NCBI RefSeq assembly: GCF_009834185.1 | Contig: NZ_CP047173.1 | Span: 3,968,001 to 4,032,000, forward strand | DNA: 64,000 nt | DNA from: Rathayibacter sp. VKM Ac-2760 | GTDB taxonomy: Bacteria; Actinomycetota; Actinomycetes; Actinomycetales; Microbacteriaceae | Direction: 5' to 3' | Made by a program: the position numbers and the translations under genes | The notes under the pieces: model-generated | Told to the model about the DNA's origin: nothing | What the model saw: the letters and a program-made list of their open reading frames with translations, nothing else | Databases searched by the model: none | Shown: in pieces, positions 15,279 through 24,166 of the stretch | Position numbering within the stretch: position 1 is the first letter of the stretch | Layout: every line of letters starts with the position of its first letter

Positions 15279-17603
15279 TCAGAGCACCGCCACCCGGGCG
15301 TCCTCGCGCGCGACCTCGGTCAGCACGGTGCGCCGGGTCTCGGCGCCGACGGGCGACACCTCGCCGGTCAGCACGACCTCGGCGGTCGCCTCCCTCGTGG
15401 CGCAGTCCGGCCCGACCCAGAGCTCGACGAGCCCGGGCTCGACCGAGCGGACGCCTCGGCGGTCGGTGAAGGCCAGCCGCGCGGAGGGGACGTCGAAGCG
15501 CACCAGCGCCTCCTCCCCCGCCGCGAGCTCGACCCGCGCGTAGCCGAGCAGCTGCGCGACCGGCCGCGTCACCGAGGCGACCACGTCCCGCGCGTAGAGC
15601 TGCACGACGTCGACGCCGTCGCGCGCGCCCGTGTTGCGCAGCCGCACCGTCGCGGTGAAGGCGCCGTCCGTCGCCGCCTCGCCCGACTCCAGCGTCAACT
15701 CCGACCGGGTGAACGACGTGTACGTGAGCCCGTGCCCGAACGGCAGCACCGGCGTGCTGTCGGCGCTGGTCACGTCGGAGGGCCCGCCGAGGATCGGGTG
15801 CAGGTAGGAGAACGGCTGCGCACCGGCCGAGCGGGGCAGCGAGACCGGCAGTCGGCCCGACGGCGCGACGCGGCCCGAGAGGACGCCCGCGATCGCGCCG
15901 GCCCCCTCCTCCCCCGGGAAGAACGCCTGCAGCACCGCCGCGGGGGCCGTGGCGCCGCGGATCGCCCAGTCGATCGCGTAGGGGCGGCCGGTGAGCAGCA
16001 CCAGGGCGACCGGCGTGCCGGTGGCCACGACCGCCTCGACCAGCTCGCGCTGGCGGCCGGGCAGCTCGAGGCTCTCGACGTCGTTGCCCTCGCCGACGGT
16101 GCCGCGGCCGAAGAGCCCGGCCCGGTCGCCGACGACGACCACGGCGATCTCGGCGCCGCGGGCCGCCTCGACGGCCGCGGCGATCCCTGCGGTGTCGGCG
16201 GGGGCGTCGCTCCCCTCCACCGAGCAGCCCTCGGCCGCGAAGACCTCCGCGCCCGGGAACTCGGCGACCAGCGCCTCCCGGACCGTGCGGATCTCGAAGC
16301 CGAGCGGCACGCCCTCGTGGTGCGCGAGCACGTGGTTGGCGAAGGAGTAGCAGCCCATCAGGGCGGGCGCGCTGTCGGCGTTCGGGCCGATCAGGGCGAT
16401 GCGCCGCGGCTGGGCGAGCGGCAGCACTCCGTCGTTCGTCAGCAGCACGAGCGACTCCTCGGCCAGGCGCCGGGCGATGTCGCGGTGCGCGGGCGAGTCG
16501 AGGTCGATCGACTCCGGTGCGTCGTCGAAGCGGGCGTCGAGCAGGCCGAGCCGCTCCTTCTGCGCGAGGACCCGGAGCAGCGCGCGGTCGACGATCGCCT
16601 CGTCGGCGCCGCCCGAGTGGATCCGCTCGGCGAGCGGCGCGAGGAACGCGTCGCCCGTCGGCAGCTCCACATCGATGCCGGCCTCGAGCGCGAGCTGCGC
16701 GGCCTCGCCGAGGTCGGCGGCGACGGCGTGCATCAGGTGCAGGAAGGCGACGGAGAAGTAGTCCGCCACCACCACGCCGTCGAAGCCCCAGCGCTCGCGC
16801 AGCACGCCGGTGAGGTAGGCCGGCGTCGCGCCGACCGGGTCGCCGTCGATCTCGGCGTAGGAGTTCATCACCGAGCGGGCGCCGCCGTCGCGGATCGCCA
16901 TCTCGAACGGCGGCAGCAGCACGTCGGCGATCTCGCGCGGCCCGGCGTGCACCGGCGCGTGGTTGCGGCCGCCGCGCGAGGCGGAGTAGCCGATGAAGTG
17001 CTTGAGCGTCGCGTCGACGCCCGCCGACTGCAGGCCGCGCACGTAGGCGGTGCCGATCGTGCCGACGACGTACGGGTCCTCGGCGATGCACTCGTCGACC
17101 CGGCCCCAGCGGGGGTCGCGGATCACGTCGAGCACGGGAGCCAGGCCCTGGTGGATGCCCAGCTCGCGCATCGAGCCGCCGATGGCCGCGGCCATCTCCT
17201 CGACGAGCTCCGGGTCGAACGAGGCGCCCCAGGCCAGCGGAGTCGGGAAGGTCGCCGCCTTCCACGCGGCCAGGCCCGTCAGGCACTCCTCGTGCACGAT
17301 CGCCGGGATGCCCAGCCGCGTCTCCTCCACCAGCCGGCGCTGCTCGGCCCACAGCCACTGCGCGCGCTCGACCGGGTCGACCGGGCGGGTGCCGTAGACG
17401 CGGGTGAGCTGGCCGATGCCCTCGCGGGTCGCGTCGGCGTAGCCGGTGGAGGTGGCCATCTCGCCGGCCAGCGGCGCGACGACCTCGCCGCCCTGGTCGA
17501 CCCAGTAGCCGACCAGCTGGGTGAGCTTCTCCTCCAGCGTCATCCGGTCGATCAGGTCGGCGACGCGGGTGGACGGAGTGAGTGCGTCAGTCATGGGGGT
17601 CAT
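15279..17603 (-). CDS. Glycoside hydrolase family 3 beta-glycosidase
   Basis: A 774-residue enzyme with no signal peptide. The N-terminal barrel has EECLTGLAAWKAATFPTPLAWGASFDPEL, KHFIGYSASRGGRNHAP (from 201) and the nucleophile Asp281 in GFDGVVVADYFSV. An alpha/beta sandwich (IALIGPNADSAPALMGCYSF) and a C-terminal fibronectin III-like domain follow. It should cleave beta-glucosides or beta-xylosides taken up by the transporter encoded just upstream. The ATG at 17603 overlaps the permease stop (ATGA); an in-frame ATG at 17594 is an alternative. Confidence 0.9.
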   Translation of the reverse strand: MTPMTDALTPSTRVADLIDRMTLEEKLTQLVGYWVDQGGEVVAPLAGEMATSTGYADATREGIGQLTRVYGTRPVDPVERAQWLWAEQRRLVEETRLGIPAIVHEECLTGLAAWKAATFPTPLAWGASFDPELVEEMAAAIGGSMRELGIHQGLAPVLDVIRDPRWGRVDECIAEDPYVVGTIGTAYVRGLQSAGVDATLKHFIGYSASRGGRNHAPVHAGPREIADVLLPPFEMAIRDGGARSVMNSYAEIDGDPVGATPAYLTGVLRERWGFDGVVVADYFSVAFLHLMHAVAADLGEAAQLALEAGIDVELPTGDAFLAPLAERIHSGGADEAIVDRALLRVLAQKERLGLLDARFDDAPESIDLDSPAHRDIARRLAEESLVLLTNDGVLPLAQPRRIALIGPNADSAPALMGCYSFANHVLAHHEGVPLGFEIRTVREALVAEFPGAEVFAAEGCSVEGSDAPADTAGIAAAVEAARGAEIAVVVVGDRAGLFGRGTVGEGNDVESLELPGRQRELVEAVVATGTPVALVLLTGRPYAIDWAIRGATAPAAVLQAFFPGEEGAGAIAGVLSGRVAPSGRLPVSLPRSAGAQPFSYLHPILGGPSDVTSADSTPVLPFGHGLTYTSFTRSELTLESGEAATDGAFTATVRLRNTGARDGVDVVQLYARDVVASVTRPVAQLLGYARVELAAGEEALVRFDVPSARLAFTDRRGVRSVEPGLVELWVGPDCATREATAEVVLTGEVSPVGAETRRTVLTEVAREDARVAVL

Positions 17604-18508
17604 CCCTTCACCGCTCCGGTGAGTCCGCCGACGATGCGGCGCTCGAAGACGCTGAAGAAGATCAGCGCCGGGATCATCGACAGCGACACGAAGGCGAGCA
17701 CCTTCGCCGTGTCGACGGAGTACTGCGACGAGAAGGCCTGCACGCCCAGCGGCAGGGTGAAGCTCGACTCGTCGCTGAGGATGAACAGCGGCAGCAGGTA
17801 GCTGTTCCAGCTCGCGATGAAGGCGAGGATGCCCGTCGTGATGACGCCCGGCATCGCCAGCCGGACGACCATCCGCCAGAAGAAGCCGATCCGGCTGCAG
17901 CCGTCGATGAAGGCCGCCTCCTGGATCTCGTCGGGGATCGCCCGCAGGAACGGCACCAGGATGATGATCGTCGTCGGCAGGCCGAACGCGATCTGCGGGA
18001 GGACGACGCCGGCGAGCGAGTTCATCAGGCCGAGGCTCTTGATCACCAGGTAGAGCGGGGTGATCGCGACCGTCATCGGGAACATCAGTCCCGCCGCGAA
18101 GAGCGCGTAGAACACGCCCCGGCCGCTGAAGCTGTAGCGGGCGAGCACGTAGCTCGCCATCAGCCCCAGGACGACGACGCCGAGGGTGGTGGCTCCCGCC
18201 GCGAGGGCCGAGTTGCCGACCTCGCGCCAGAAGATGCCGCCGGTGATCACGTCGAGGTAGTTCTGCACGTTCCACGGCGCGGGGAACCCGGACGGGTCGG
18301 TGGTGATCTGCGCGTTCGTGCGGAACCCGCCGATGATGATGTACGCGACCGGCGCGAGCATCAGGGCGATCACGACGATCGCGACGACGTAGGCGATGAT
18401 CGTGCCGCGGCCCAGCGGGCGGCGGCGCGGCTTCGGCGGGCGCGGCGAGAGCGGCGTGGTCGCGGTGGGCGGCTTGGTGCCCGGGGGCACTGCTGTCAGG
18501 GTCGTCAT
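17600..18508 (-). CDS. Carbohydrate ABC transporter permease, CUT1 MalG-type
   Basis: A 302-residue permease with a Pro/Arg-rich cytosolic N-terminus (1-33), six membrane segments and the EAA loop IQEAAFIDGCSRIGFFWRMV. It ends RRIVGGLTGAVKG as MalG-type subunits do. Its ATG overlaps the stop of the preceding permease gene, and its own stop overlaps the GH3 start, so the three are translationally coupled. Confidence 0.88.
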   Translation of the reverse strand: MTTLTAVPPGTKPPTATTPLSPRPPKPRRRPLGRGTIIAYVVAIVVIALMLAPVAYIIIGGFRTNAQITTDPSGFPAPWNVQNYLDVITGGIFWREVGNSALAAGATTLGVVVLGLMASYVLARYSFSGRGVFYALFAAGLMFPMTVAITPLYLVIKSLGLMNSLAGVVLPQIAFGLPTTIIILVPFLRAIPDEIQEAAFIDGCSRIGFFWRMVVRLAMPGVITTGILAFIASWNSYLLPLFILSDESSFTLPLGVQAFSSQYSVDTAKVLAFVSLSMIPALIFFSVFERRIVGGLTGAVKG

Positions 18509-19494
18509 CTCTTGGCTCCGGCCTTCCTCGTGTCTCCCGTGAGGGCGCCTTCGGTGTCCCGCCGCAGCACGAAGCGCTGGTAGAGCAGCGCGACGATCAG
18601 CGAGACGAGGAACAGGACCACGGCGACCGCGTTGCCGTAGCCGTAGTTGCCGGCGTTGCGGCCGTTGGTGACGAGGTACGTCGCCATGGTCGAGGTGCCG
18701 GCGGTCGAGGACACGTACTGCCCCCAGATGATGTAGACGAGGTCGAACAGCTGCAGCGCGCCGATGATCGACAGGAACGCCCAGATCCGCAGCGTCGGCG
18801 CGAGCAGCGGCAGGGTGATCCGCCGCTGCACCTGCCAGTAGGACGCGCCGTCGATCGACGCGGCCTCGGACAGCTCCTCGGGGATGCCCTGGAGCCCGGC
18901 GAGGAAGAGGATCACGGCGAAGCCGATGTACTTCCACGTGATGATCAGCATCAGCGTCCAGATCGCGATCGCGGGATCCGAGAGCCAGTCCTGCTGCAGC
19001 GCGCCGAGCCCGGCCTTCTCGAGGAAGCCGTTGACGGCGCCGCTGGTCTGGAGCATCAGGCTCCAGCCGGTGCCGACGACGACCTCGGAGATCACGTAGG
19101 GCACGAAAATCAGCACACGGATGATCGACTGCCCGCGCAGCTTGCGGTTGAGCAGCAGCGCGATCAGGATCGCCGCCGGCCCCTGCAGCACGAGCGAGAG
19201 CACCACGATCGCGCCGTTGTGGCTGAGCGCCTCGTGGAACGTCGGGTCCTGGAGGATCGTCAGGTAGTTCTTGAAGCCGACGAAGTCGGTCGGGACGCCG
19301 TAGCCCTGCCAGCTGAAGAAGCCGTAGTAGGCCGCCATCACGACCGGGAAGATCACGAAGGCGAGGAAGACGATCAGCGCCGGGCCGACGAGGATGGCGA
19401 CCTCGAGGCGGCCGGACCAGCCGAGGCCCCGGCGGCGTCGCTTCGCTGCCGGAGCCTCGGGGCGCGCGTCCTCGCGGAGCGCAGTGGTCGTCAC
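18505..19494 (-). CDS. Carbohydrate ABC transporter permease, CUT1 MalF-type
   Basis: A 329-residue permease starting from GTG (VTTTALREDARPEAP), 2 bp after the binding-protein stop. A basic segment KRRRRGLGW precedes the first membrane span, and the EAA loop is LSEAASIDGASYWQVQRRITLP. No ATPase is encoded here, so a shared MsiK-like ATPase is expected elsewhere in the genome. Confidence 0.87.
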   Translation of the reverse strand: MTTTALREDARPEAPAAKRRRRGLGWSGRLEVAILVGPALIVFLAFVIFPVVMAAYYGFFSWQGYGVPTDFVGFKNYLTILQDPTFHEALSHNGAIVVLSLVLQGPAAILIALLLNRKLRGQSIIRVLIFVPYVISEVVVGTGWSLMLQTSGAVNGFLEKAGLGALQQDWLSDPAIAIWTLMLIITWKYIGFAVILFLAGLQGIPEELSEAASIDGASYWQVQRRITLPLLAPTLRIWAFLSIIGALQLFDLVYIIWGQYVSSTAGTSTMATYLVTNGRNAGNYGYGNAVAVVLFLVSLIVALLYQRFVLRRDTEGALTGDTRKAGAKR

Positions 19495-19496
19495 GG

Positions 19497-20798
19497 TCAG
19501 GCCTTGGCCGCGGCGGCGTCGACGGCCTCGACGAGCTGCTCCGGGTCGCTCTTGCCGGCGAGCAGGTCGACGACGGCGACGTTCAGCGCGTTGCCGACGT
19601 TCTGGCCGTAGACGGTGTCGAGCCACTGCGAGACGTACGGCGCCGAGTTGTAGGCGGCGAGGATGTCCTTCAGGTACGGCTCGGTGACGGCCTCCTGCGC
19701 GACGGTGTTCACCGGCGGCGCGTTGAAGGCGGCGTAGTACTCCTTCTGCACGTCGGAGGTGGCGAGGTAGTTGAGGAAGTCGACGCACTCGTCGGGTGCT
19801 GCCGCGGAGCAGGAGTAGCCGTCGACGCCGCCCATGATCGAGCCGGGCGCGCCGGCGCCGCCGTCCACCTCCGGGAAGGGGAACCAGCCGAGGTCGGGCA
19901 GCGGCTTCTCGTCGGGGGTGAGCGAGGCGATGACGCCGGGGTTCCAGGCGCCCATCAGCTCCATGCCGGCCTGGTGGTTGGCCAGGAGTCCGGCCGAGGA
20001 TCCGGCGCCCTGCTGGGCGGCGGTGGTGAGGAAGCCCTCGTTGAACGGCTCGGTGCCGGCGAAGGACTGCAGGTCCTCGCCCGCCTTCAGCCAGCAGTCG
20101 TCCGAGAAGTCCTTCGAGTCGGCCGCTTCGGCCAGGGTGTCGGCGCTGCACTCGCGCAGCGCGAAGAAGTAGAACCAGTGCGCGGCGGGCCAGGCGTCCT
20201 TCGCGCCGAGCGCGATCGCCTGGGTGCCGCTGCCCTTGAGCGCGGTCACCGCGGAGTCGAGCTGGTCGAGGGTCGTCGGCGTCTCGGTGATGCCGGCCGC
20301 GGTGAAGAGGTCCTGGCTGTAGAAGACGCCGCCGGGGAGGACGGCGACGGGCATCGCCCAGACCTTGTCGTCGAGGGTGTTCGCGAGGAAGGAGCCCTCG
20401 GGGATCTCGCTGCGCGCCTGGTCGGAGACGCCGTCGGTGATGTCCTTGACCAGTCCGCCGGCGACCATGGCCGCGAGCTTGCCGCCGCCGCGCTGCAGGA
20501 AGATGTCGGGCGCGTCGCCCGAGTTGAGCGCCGTCTGCAGCTTGCCGTCCAGGTCCTCGTTCTGGATGGCCTGCGACTCGATGGTGACGCCGGGGTTGGC
20601 GGCCTCGAAGTCGGTGATGGTCTTCTCCCAGAACTCCTGGCCGGGTCCGGTGGTCGAGTTCTGCCAGAGGGTCATCGCGACGGTGCCGTCGGAGGACCCC
20701 GCGTCCTGGGCGGAGCAGCCGCTGAGGGCCGCCGCCGCGCCGAGCAGGGCCACGGTGGCCACCGCCGTCTTCCTGAATGCTGTTCTCGTGAACTTCAT
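19497..20798 (-). CDS. Sugar-binding lipoprotein of CUT1 ABC transporter
   Basis: A 433-residue solute-binding protein with a lipoprotein signal peptide (lipobox ALSGC, Cys28). The mature part starts with AMTLWQNSTTGPGQEFWEKTITDFEAANPG, the typical family 1 opening. Cysteines near 208, 224 and 320-330 (ALRECS, DDCWL, YSCSAAAPDECVDF) suggest extracytoplasmic disulfides. It is the first gene of the minus-strand operon with two permeases and GH3, divergent from lacI at 20958. Confidence 0.88.
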   Translation of the reverse strand: MKFTRTAFRKTAVATVALLGAAAALSGCSAQDAGSSDGTVAMTLWQNSTTGPGQEFWEKTITDFEAANPGVTIESQAIQNEDLDGKLQTALNSGDAPDIFLQRGGGKLAAMVAGGLVKDITDGVSDQARSEIPEGSFLANTLDDKVWAMPVAVLPGGVFYSQDLFTAAGITETPTTLDQLDSAVTALKGSGTQAIALGAKDAWPAAHWFYFFALRECSADTLAEAADSKDFSDDCWLKAGEDLQSFAGTEPFNEGFLTTAAQQGAGSSAGLLANHQAGMELMGAWNPGVIASLTPDEKPLPDLGWFPFPEVDGGAGAPGSIMGGVDGYSCSAAAPDECVDFLNYLATSDVQKEYYAAFNAPPVNTVAQEAVTEPYLKDILAAYNSAPYVSQWLDTVYGQNVGNALNVAVVDLLAGKSDPEQLVEAVDAAAAKA

Positions 20799-20910
20799 CG
20801 TTCGAACCGTTCTCTTCGCTGAGAGGCGCCGCCAGGGAGAGCGGCGCCGGGGTGCACCCGTCCGGGGGAGGGCGGGCAGGCTCAGTCTCGGATCGCCCGA
20901 AAAGAACGGC

Positions 20911-20933
20911 AAACGTTTTCGAAACCATTTTCG
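20911..20933. promoter_or_regulatory. Candidate LacI-family operator(s)
   Basis: AAACGTTT (20911-20918) has the CpG-centred core typical of LacI-family sites, and overlaps TTTCGAAA (20917-20924), which leads into CGAAACCATTTTCG (20920-20933), a 5-bp-arm dyad. They lie 25-47 bp before the lacI start and 113 bp before the divergent binding-protein gene, suited to control both. Confidence 0.6.
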
Positions 20934-20957
20934 ACGCGAGGGTCTAGGGTCGAGCGC

Positions 20958-21956
20958 ATGTCCCTCCGCCCGACCATCCACGACGTCGCCGCCGCCGCCG
21001 GCGTCTCGGTCGCGACGGTGTCGAAGGCGGTGAACGGCCGCTACGGCATCGCCCCCGCGACGGCGAACCGGGTGCTCGAGATCGTGCGCGAGCTCGGCTA
21101 CGAGTCGAGCCTGGTCGCGAGCAGCATGCGCTCGCGGCGCACCGGGGTGATCGGCGTGCTGGTCGCCGGCTTCGAGCCGTTCAGCGCCGAGATCCTCAAG
21201 GGCGTCGGCTCGGTGCTGCGCGACTCGCGCTTCGATCTGCTCGCCTACAGCGGCTCGCACGAGGGCGAGCAGGAGGGCTGGGAGCGGCGCTCGCTCAGCC
21301 GGCTCAGCGGCACCCTGATCGACGGCGCCATCGTGGTCACGCCGTCGGTGGTGAGCACGCCCTCCGACATCCCGCTGGTCGCGGTCGACCCGCACACCGG
21401 CCGCGCCGACGTGCCGACCGTCGAGTCCGACAGCTTCGGCGGCGCCCTCCAGGCCGTGCGCCACCTCGTCGCCCTCGGCCACCGGCGCATCGGCTTCGTC
21501 GCCGGCCGGGTCGACCTCCGCTCCGCCCGGTTGCGCGAGGCCGGCTACCGCGCCGGACTCTCGGAGGCGGGGATCGCGTTCGACGAGCGGCTGCTCCGGG
21601 TGGGCAGCTACCACCACGACACCGCGCGGCTGCCGGCCTCGACGATGCTCTCGCTCGCCGACCGGCCGACCGCCGTCTTCGCGGCGAACGACGTCTCGGC
21701 GCTCGCCATCATCGAGACGGCCGCGCACCTCGGGCTCGCGGTGCCGCGCGACCTCTCGGTGGTCGGCTTCGACGACGTGCCGGAGGCGGCGCGCTTCGAT
21801 CCGCCGCTGACGACCATCCGGCAGCCGATGCAGACGCTCGGCGCGACGGCCGCCGAGATGCTGATCGCGCTGATGGCGGGTGGCACTCCCGCTTCGCTGC
21901 ACGTGCAGCTGCCGACCCAGCTGGTGCGCCGCGCGACGACGGCGCCGCCCTCGTGA
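20958..21956 (+). CDS. LacI-family regulator of the GH3 operon
   Basis: A 332-residue LacI/GalR protein: HTH at about 6-27 (TIHDVAAAAGVSVATVSKAV), hinge around SSLVASSMRSRRTGV (50-64), and a sugar-binding domain with VVGFDDVPEAARFDPPLTTIRQP near the C-terminus. It is divergent from the SBP-permease-GH3 operon and most likely represses it. Its stop overlaps the ATG of the following NTF2-like gene (TGATG), so the two are co-translated. Confidence 0.88.
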   Translation: MSLRPTIHDVAAAAGVSVATVSKAVNGRYGIAPATANRVLEIVRELGYESSLVASSMRSRRTGVIGVLVAGFEPFSAEILKGVGSVLRDSRFDLLAYSGSHEGEQEGWERRSLSRLSGTLIDGAIVVTPSVVSTPSDIPLVAVDPHTGRADVPTVESDSFGGALQAVRHLVALGHRRIGFVAGRVDLRSARLREAGYRAGLSEAGIAFDERLLRVGSYHHDTARLPASTMLSLADRPTAVFAANDVSALAIIETAAHLGLAVPRDLSVVGFDDVPEAARFDPPLTTIRQPMQTLGATAAEMLIALMAGGTPASLHVQLPTQLVRRATTAPPS

Positions 21957-22312
21957 TGCCTTCCCCCCGCGACGCGCACGACGAGCTCTTCGACGCGCTG
22001 GTGTTCGTCGACCTCCCCGTGCTCGACGCGCTGCTCGACACCCGCTTCGTGATCGAGCACCCGACCGGGCTCGTGCAGTCGAAGCTCGACTGGATGGACG
22101 ACATCGCCGAGGGCCTGAAGGAGTACCACGCGATCGACCACGTCGAGAGCGCCGTCTCGGGCAGCGCCGCGCACCCGGTGCTCGTCTCGCGCACCCTGAC
22201 CGAGGCGACGATCGGCTCGCTGCACGCCACCTGGCGCCTGCAGCTCACCAGCCGGCTGGTGCCGGTCGGCGACGAGTGGGTGATCACCCGCACGACCGTC
22301 ACCACCTGGTGA
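21956..22312 (+). CDS. NTF2-like (DUF4440-type) protein
   Basis: A 118-residue protein with the SnoaL/DUF4440 pattern: N-terminal helix DAHDELFDALVFVDLPVLDALLDTRFVIEHPTG, then strands ending WRLQLTSRLVPVGDEWVITRTTVTTW. The fold is a cone-shaped ligand pocket; the ligand is unknown. It is translationally coupled to lacI, so it may serve the sugar operon or simply share its promoter. Confidence 0.65.
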   Translation: MPSPRDAHDELFDALVFVDLPVLDALLDTRFVIEHPTGLVQSKLDWMDDIAEGLKEYHAIDHVESAVSGSAAHPVLVSRTLTEATIGSLHATWRLQLTSRLVPVGDEWVITRTTVTTW

Positions 22313-22331
22313 GCGCTCGATCCGACGGGCT

Positions 22332-23318
22332 TCAGGCCTGCAGGATCACCGCGCCGTAGTGCGTGCCCGCACCGGTGCCCACCAGCAGCACCGACTCGCC
22401 CTCCTGCACGCGGGCGCGGTGCAGCGCGAGCGGGATCGCCGAGCCGATCGTGTTGCCGACCTCGGGCAGGGTGATCACCATCCGCTCGCGCCCCCAGAGC
22501 CGCGCCATGCCGGCGAGCCCGGCCGCGCTGGTCTGGTGCGGGATGACCCGGTCGATGCCCGGCAATCCCGTGCTCAGGCCGGGGCGCACCCGCTCGAGGA
22601 AGCGCGGGAAGTGCCGCAGCGCATCCACGAGCAGCGCGCCGCCGTGCATGTCGAAGCGGAAGTCGGCGAGCCGGCCCGGGGCGTCCTCGATCCGGATGCG
22701 CGAGCCGAAGCCGCGGATCTCGGCATGCCGCACGCCGCTCGGGCGGGTCTCGAAGCGCGAGGTGACGACGCCCTGGTCCGGGCGCTCGGCCCGGCCGACG
22801 ACCACGGCGGCCGCCGCGTCGCCGAACAGCAGCGCGCTCTCGGGCTGCGCGAGGTCGATGCCGCGACTGCCGCCCTCGGTCGAGACGACGAGCACCCGCT
22901 CGGCGCGGCCGGTCGCGAGCAGGAAGCCCGCCTCCTGCAGCGCGAAGAGGAACGACAGGCAGGTCGCGTGCAGGCTGTAGGCCGAGACGTCCTCGAGGCC
23001 GAGCCCTGCGGCGATCAGCGCCCCGCCGTCGGGGATCGCCTGGAGCTGGGTGCCGGAGGCGTTCAGCACGACGTCGATGTCGCGCGCGTCGATCCCGGCC
23101 GCGTCGAGCGCCCGGCGGGCGGCGAGCAGGCCGAGCTCGAGCGGGTCCTCGTCGTCGGCGAGCCAGTGCCGCGTGAGCACTCCGGAGCGGCGAGCCGCCT
23201 CCTCGGCGTCGATGCCGCAGAGCGCGGCGACCTCGGCGGTCGTCACGACGCGCGCCGGCAGGGCCTCGCCGGTGCCGAGGACACGGACGGGCAGCAGGAG
23301 CGGGAGCGCATCGGCCAC
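22332..23318 (-). CDS. 3-oxoacyl-ACP synthase III (FabH/OleA-like ketosynthase)
   Basis: A 328-residue thiolase-fold condensing enzyme. The complete catalytic triad is visible: Cys120 in HATCLSFLFAL, His261 in IPHQTSAAG and Asn289 in PEVGNTIGSAIP. The protein is shorter than OleA and has a secondary-metabolite-type KAS III look. It is divergent from the GT2-epimerase-MBL operon with a 71-bp gap. Neither ACP, ketoreductase nor other fatty-acid synthase genes are nearby, so a dedicated acyl-condensation step rather than housekeeping fatty-acid initiation is likely. Confidence 0.85.
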   Translation of the reverse strand: MADALPLLLPVRVLGTGEALPARVVTTAEVAALCGIDAEEAARRSGVLTRHWLADDEDPLELGLLAARRALDAAGIDARDIDVVLNASGTQLQAIPDGGALIAAGLGLEDVSAYSLHATCLSFLFALQEAGFLLATGRAERVLVVSTEGGSRGIDLAQPESALLFGDAAAAVVVGRAERPDQGVVTSRFETRPSGVRHAEIRGFGSRIRIEDAPGRLADFRFDMHGGALLVDALRHFPRFLERVRPGLSTGLPGIDRVIPHQTSAAGLAGMARLWGRERMVITLPEVGNTIGSAIPLALHRARVQEGESVLLVGTGAGTHYGAVILQA

Positions 23319-23389
23319 GATCCTGTATAGCGCCGATGGGCCCGCGCCCGCTCGCGCTAGGCTCCGGCGGGACGGAGAGGGGGTCTGGC

Positions 23390-24166
23390 GTGGATCGTGG
23401 CGAGTTCTGGGTGGTCGTGCCCTTCTACGACGAGGAGAAGCTGCTCGGCGGCACCCTCGACGCCCTCGCCGACCAGACCGACCCCGGCTTCACCCTGCTG
23501 CTCGTCGACAACGGCAGCACCGACCGCTCGCGCGAGGTGATCGCCGCGTTCGAGGCCCGCCGCCCCGACCGCCCGGTCCTCGTGATCGACGAGCCGCAGA
23601 AGGGCACGGGAGCCGCCTCCGACACCGGCTTCCGCCACGCGATCGCGCAGGGCGCCCTGGCCGTCGCGCGCACCGACGCCGACTGCCTGCCCGATCCGGA
23701 CTGGGTGGCGCGGCTGAAGGCCGACGTCGCCGACGGCGCCCGCTTCGTCGGCGGCCGGCTGGCGCCCCGCACCGACGAGCCCTTCTACCGCTGGTACGAC
23801 GGCGTGATCGGCACCGCGATGATCCGGCTGATGGAGCACGCGCCCGGCGTCTTCTACCACCGGCCCGGCCAGCGCTACCGGATGTTCATGGCGGCCGGCT
23901 CGAACCTGGCGATCGACGCCGCGCTCTACCTCGAGGTCGGCGGCTTCCCGCGCTCGAGCATCGACGACACCGACGAGGACCTGGAGCTGCACCTGAAGGT
24001 CTGCCGGGTCATCCCGCGCGCGCAGGCGAAGCTCGATCGGAAGGCGGTCGTGCGGATGTCGATCCGCAAGGGGAAGGCGCTCGGCTACCTCGGCATCCTG
24101 CTCTGGTACTGGGGCCGCAAGCGCTGGGGTCGCGCGGGCGTCGCGGAGGTCGTCGATGTCCGCTGA
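23390..24166 (+). CDS. Glycosyltransferase family 2
   Basis: A 258-residue GT-A fold enzyme. The nucleotide-sugar site is VVVPFYDEEKLLGGTLDAL (8-26) with VDNGSTDRS (39-47), and the DxD metal motif is TDADCLPDPDW (95-105). The acceptor part has DDTDEDLELHLKV in place of the usual ED motif. The C-terminal LGYLGILLWYWGRKRWG may lie on the membrane. I chose GTG 23390 because GGAGAGGGGG lies 7 bp upstream. The next gene starts within its 3' end. Confidence 0.82.
   Translation: MDRGEFWVVVPFYDEEKLLGGTLDALADQTDPGFTLLLVDNGSTDRSREVIAAFEARRPDRPVLVIDEPQKGTGAASDTGFRHAIAQGALAVARTDADCLPDPDWVARLKADVADGARFVGGRLAPRTDEPFYRWYDGVIGTAMIRLMEHAPGVFYHRPGQRYRMFMAAGSNLAIDAALYLEVGGFPRSSIDDTDEDLELHLKVCRVIPRAQAKLDRKAVVRMSIRKGKALGYLGILLWYWGRKRWGRAGVAEVVDVR

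Noticed and set aside
14814..17801. 995-codon open frame on the plus strand opposite the GH3 gene
   Set aside because: High-GC artefact: Arg/His/Gly-rich translation with no motif; the minus-strand GH3 and permease have full catalytic and EAA motifs.
22332..23318. Complete ole (olefin) gene cluster
   Set aside because: OleB and OleC equivalents are missing, and a GT2 and MBL hydrolase replace them.
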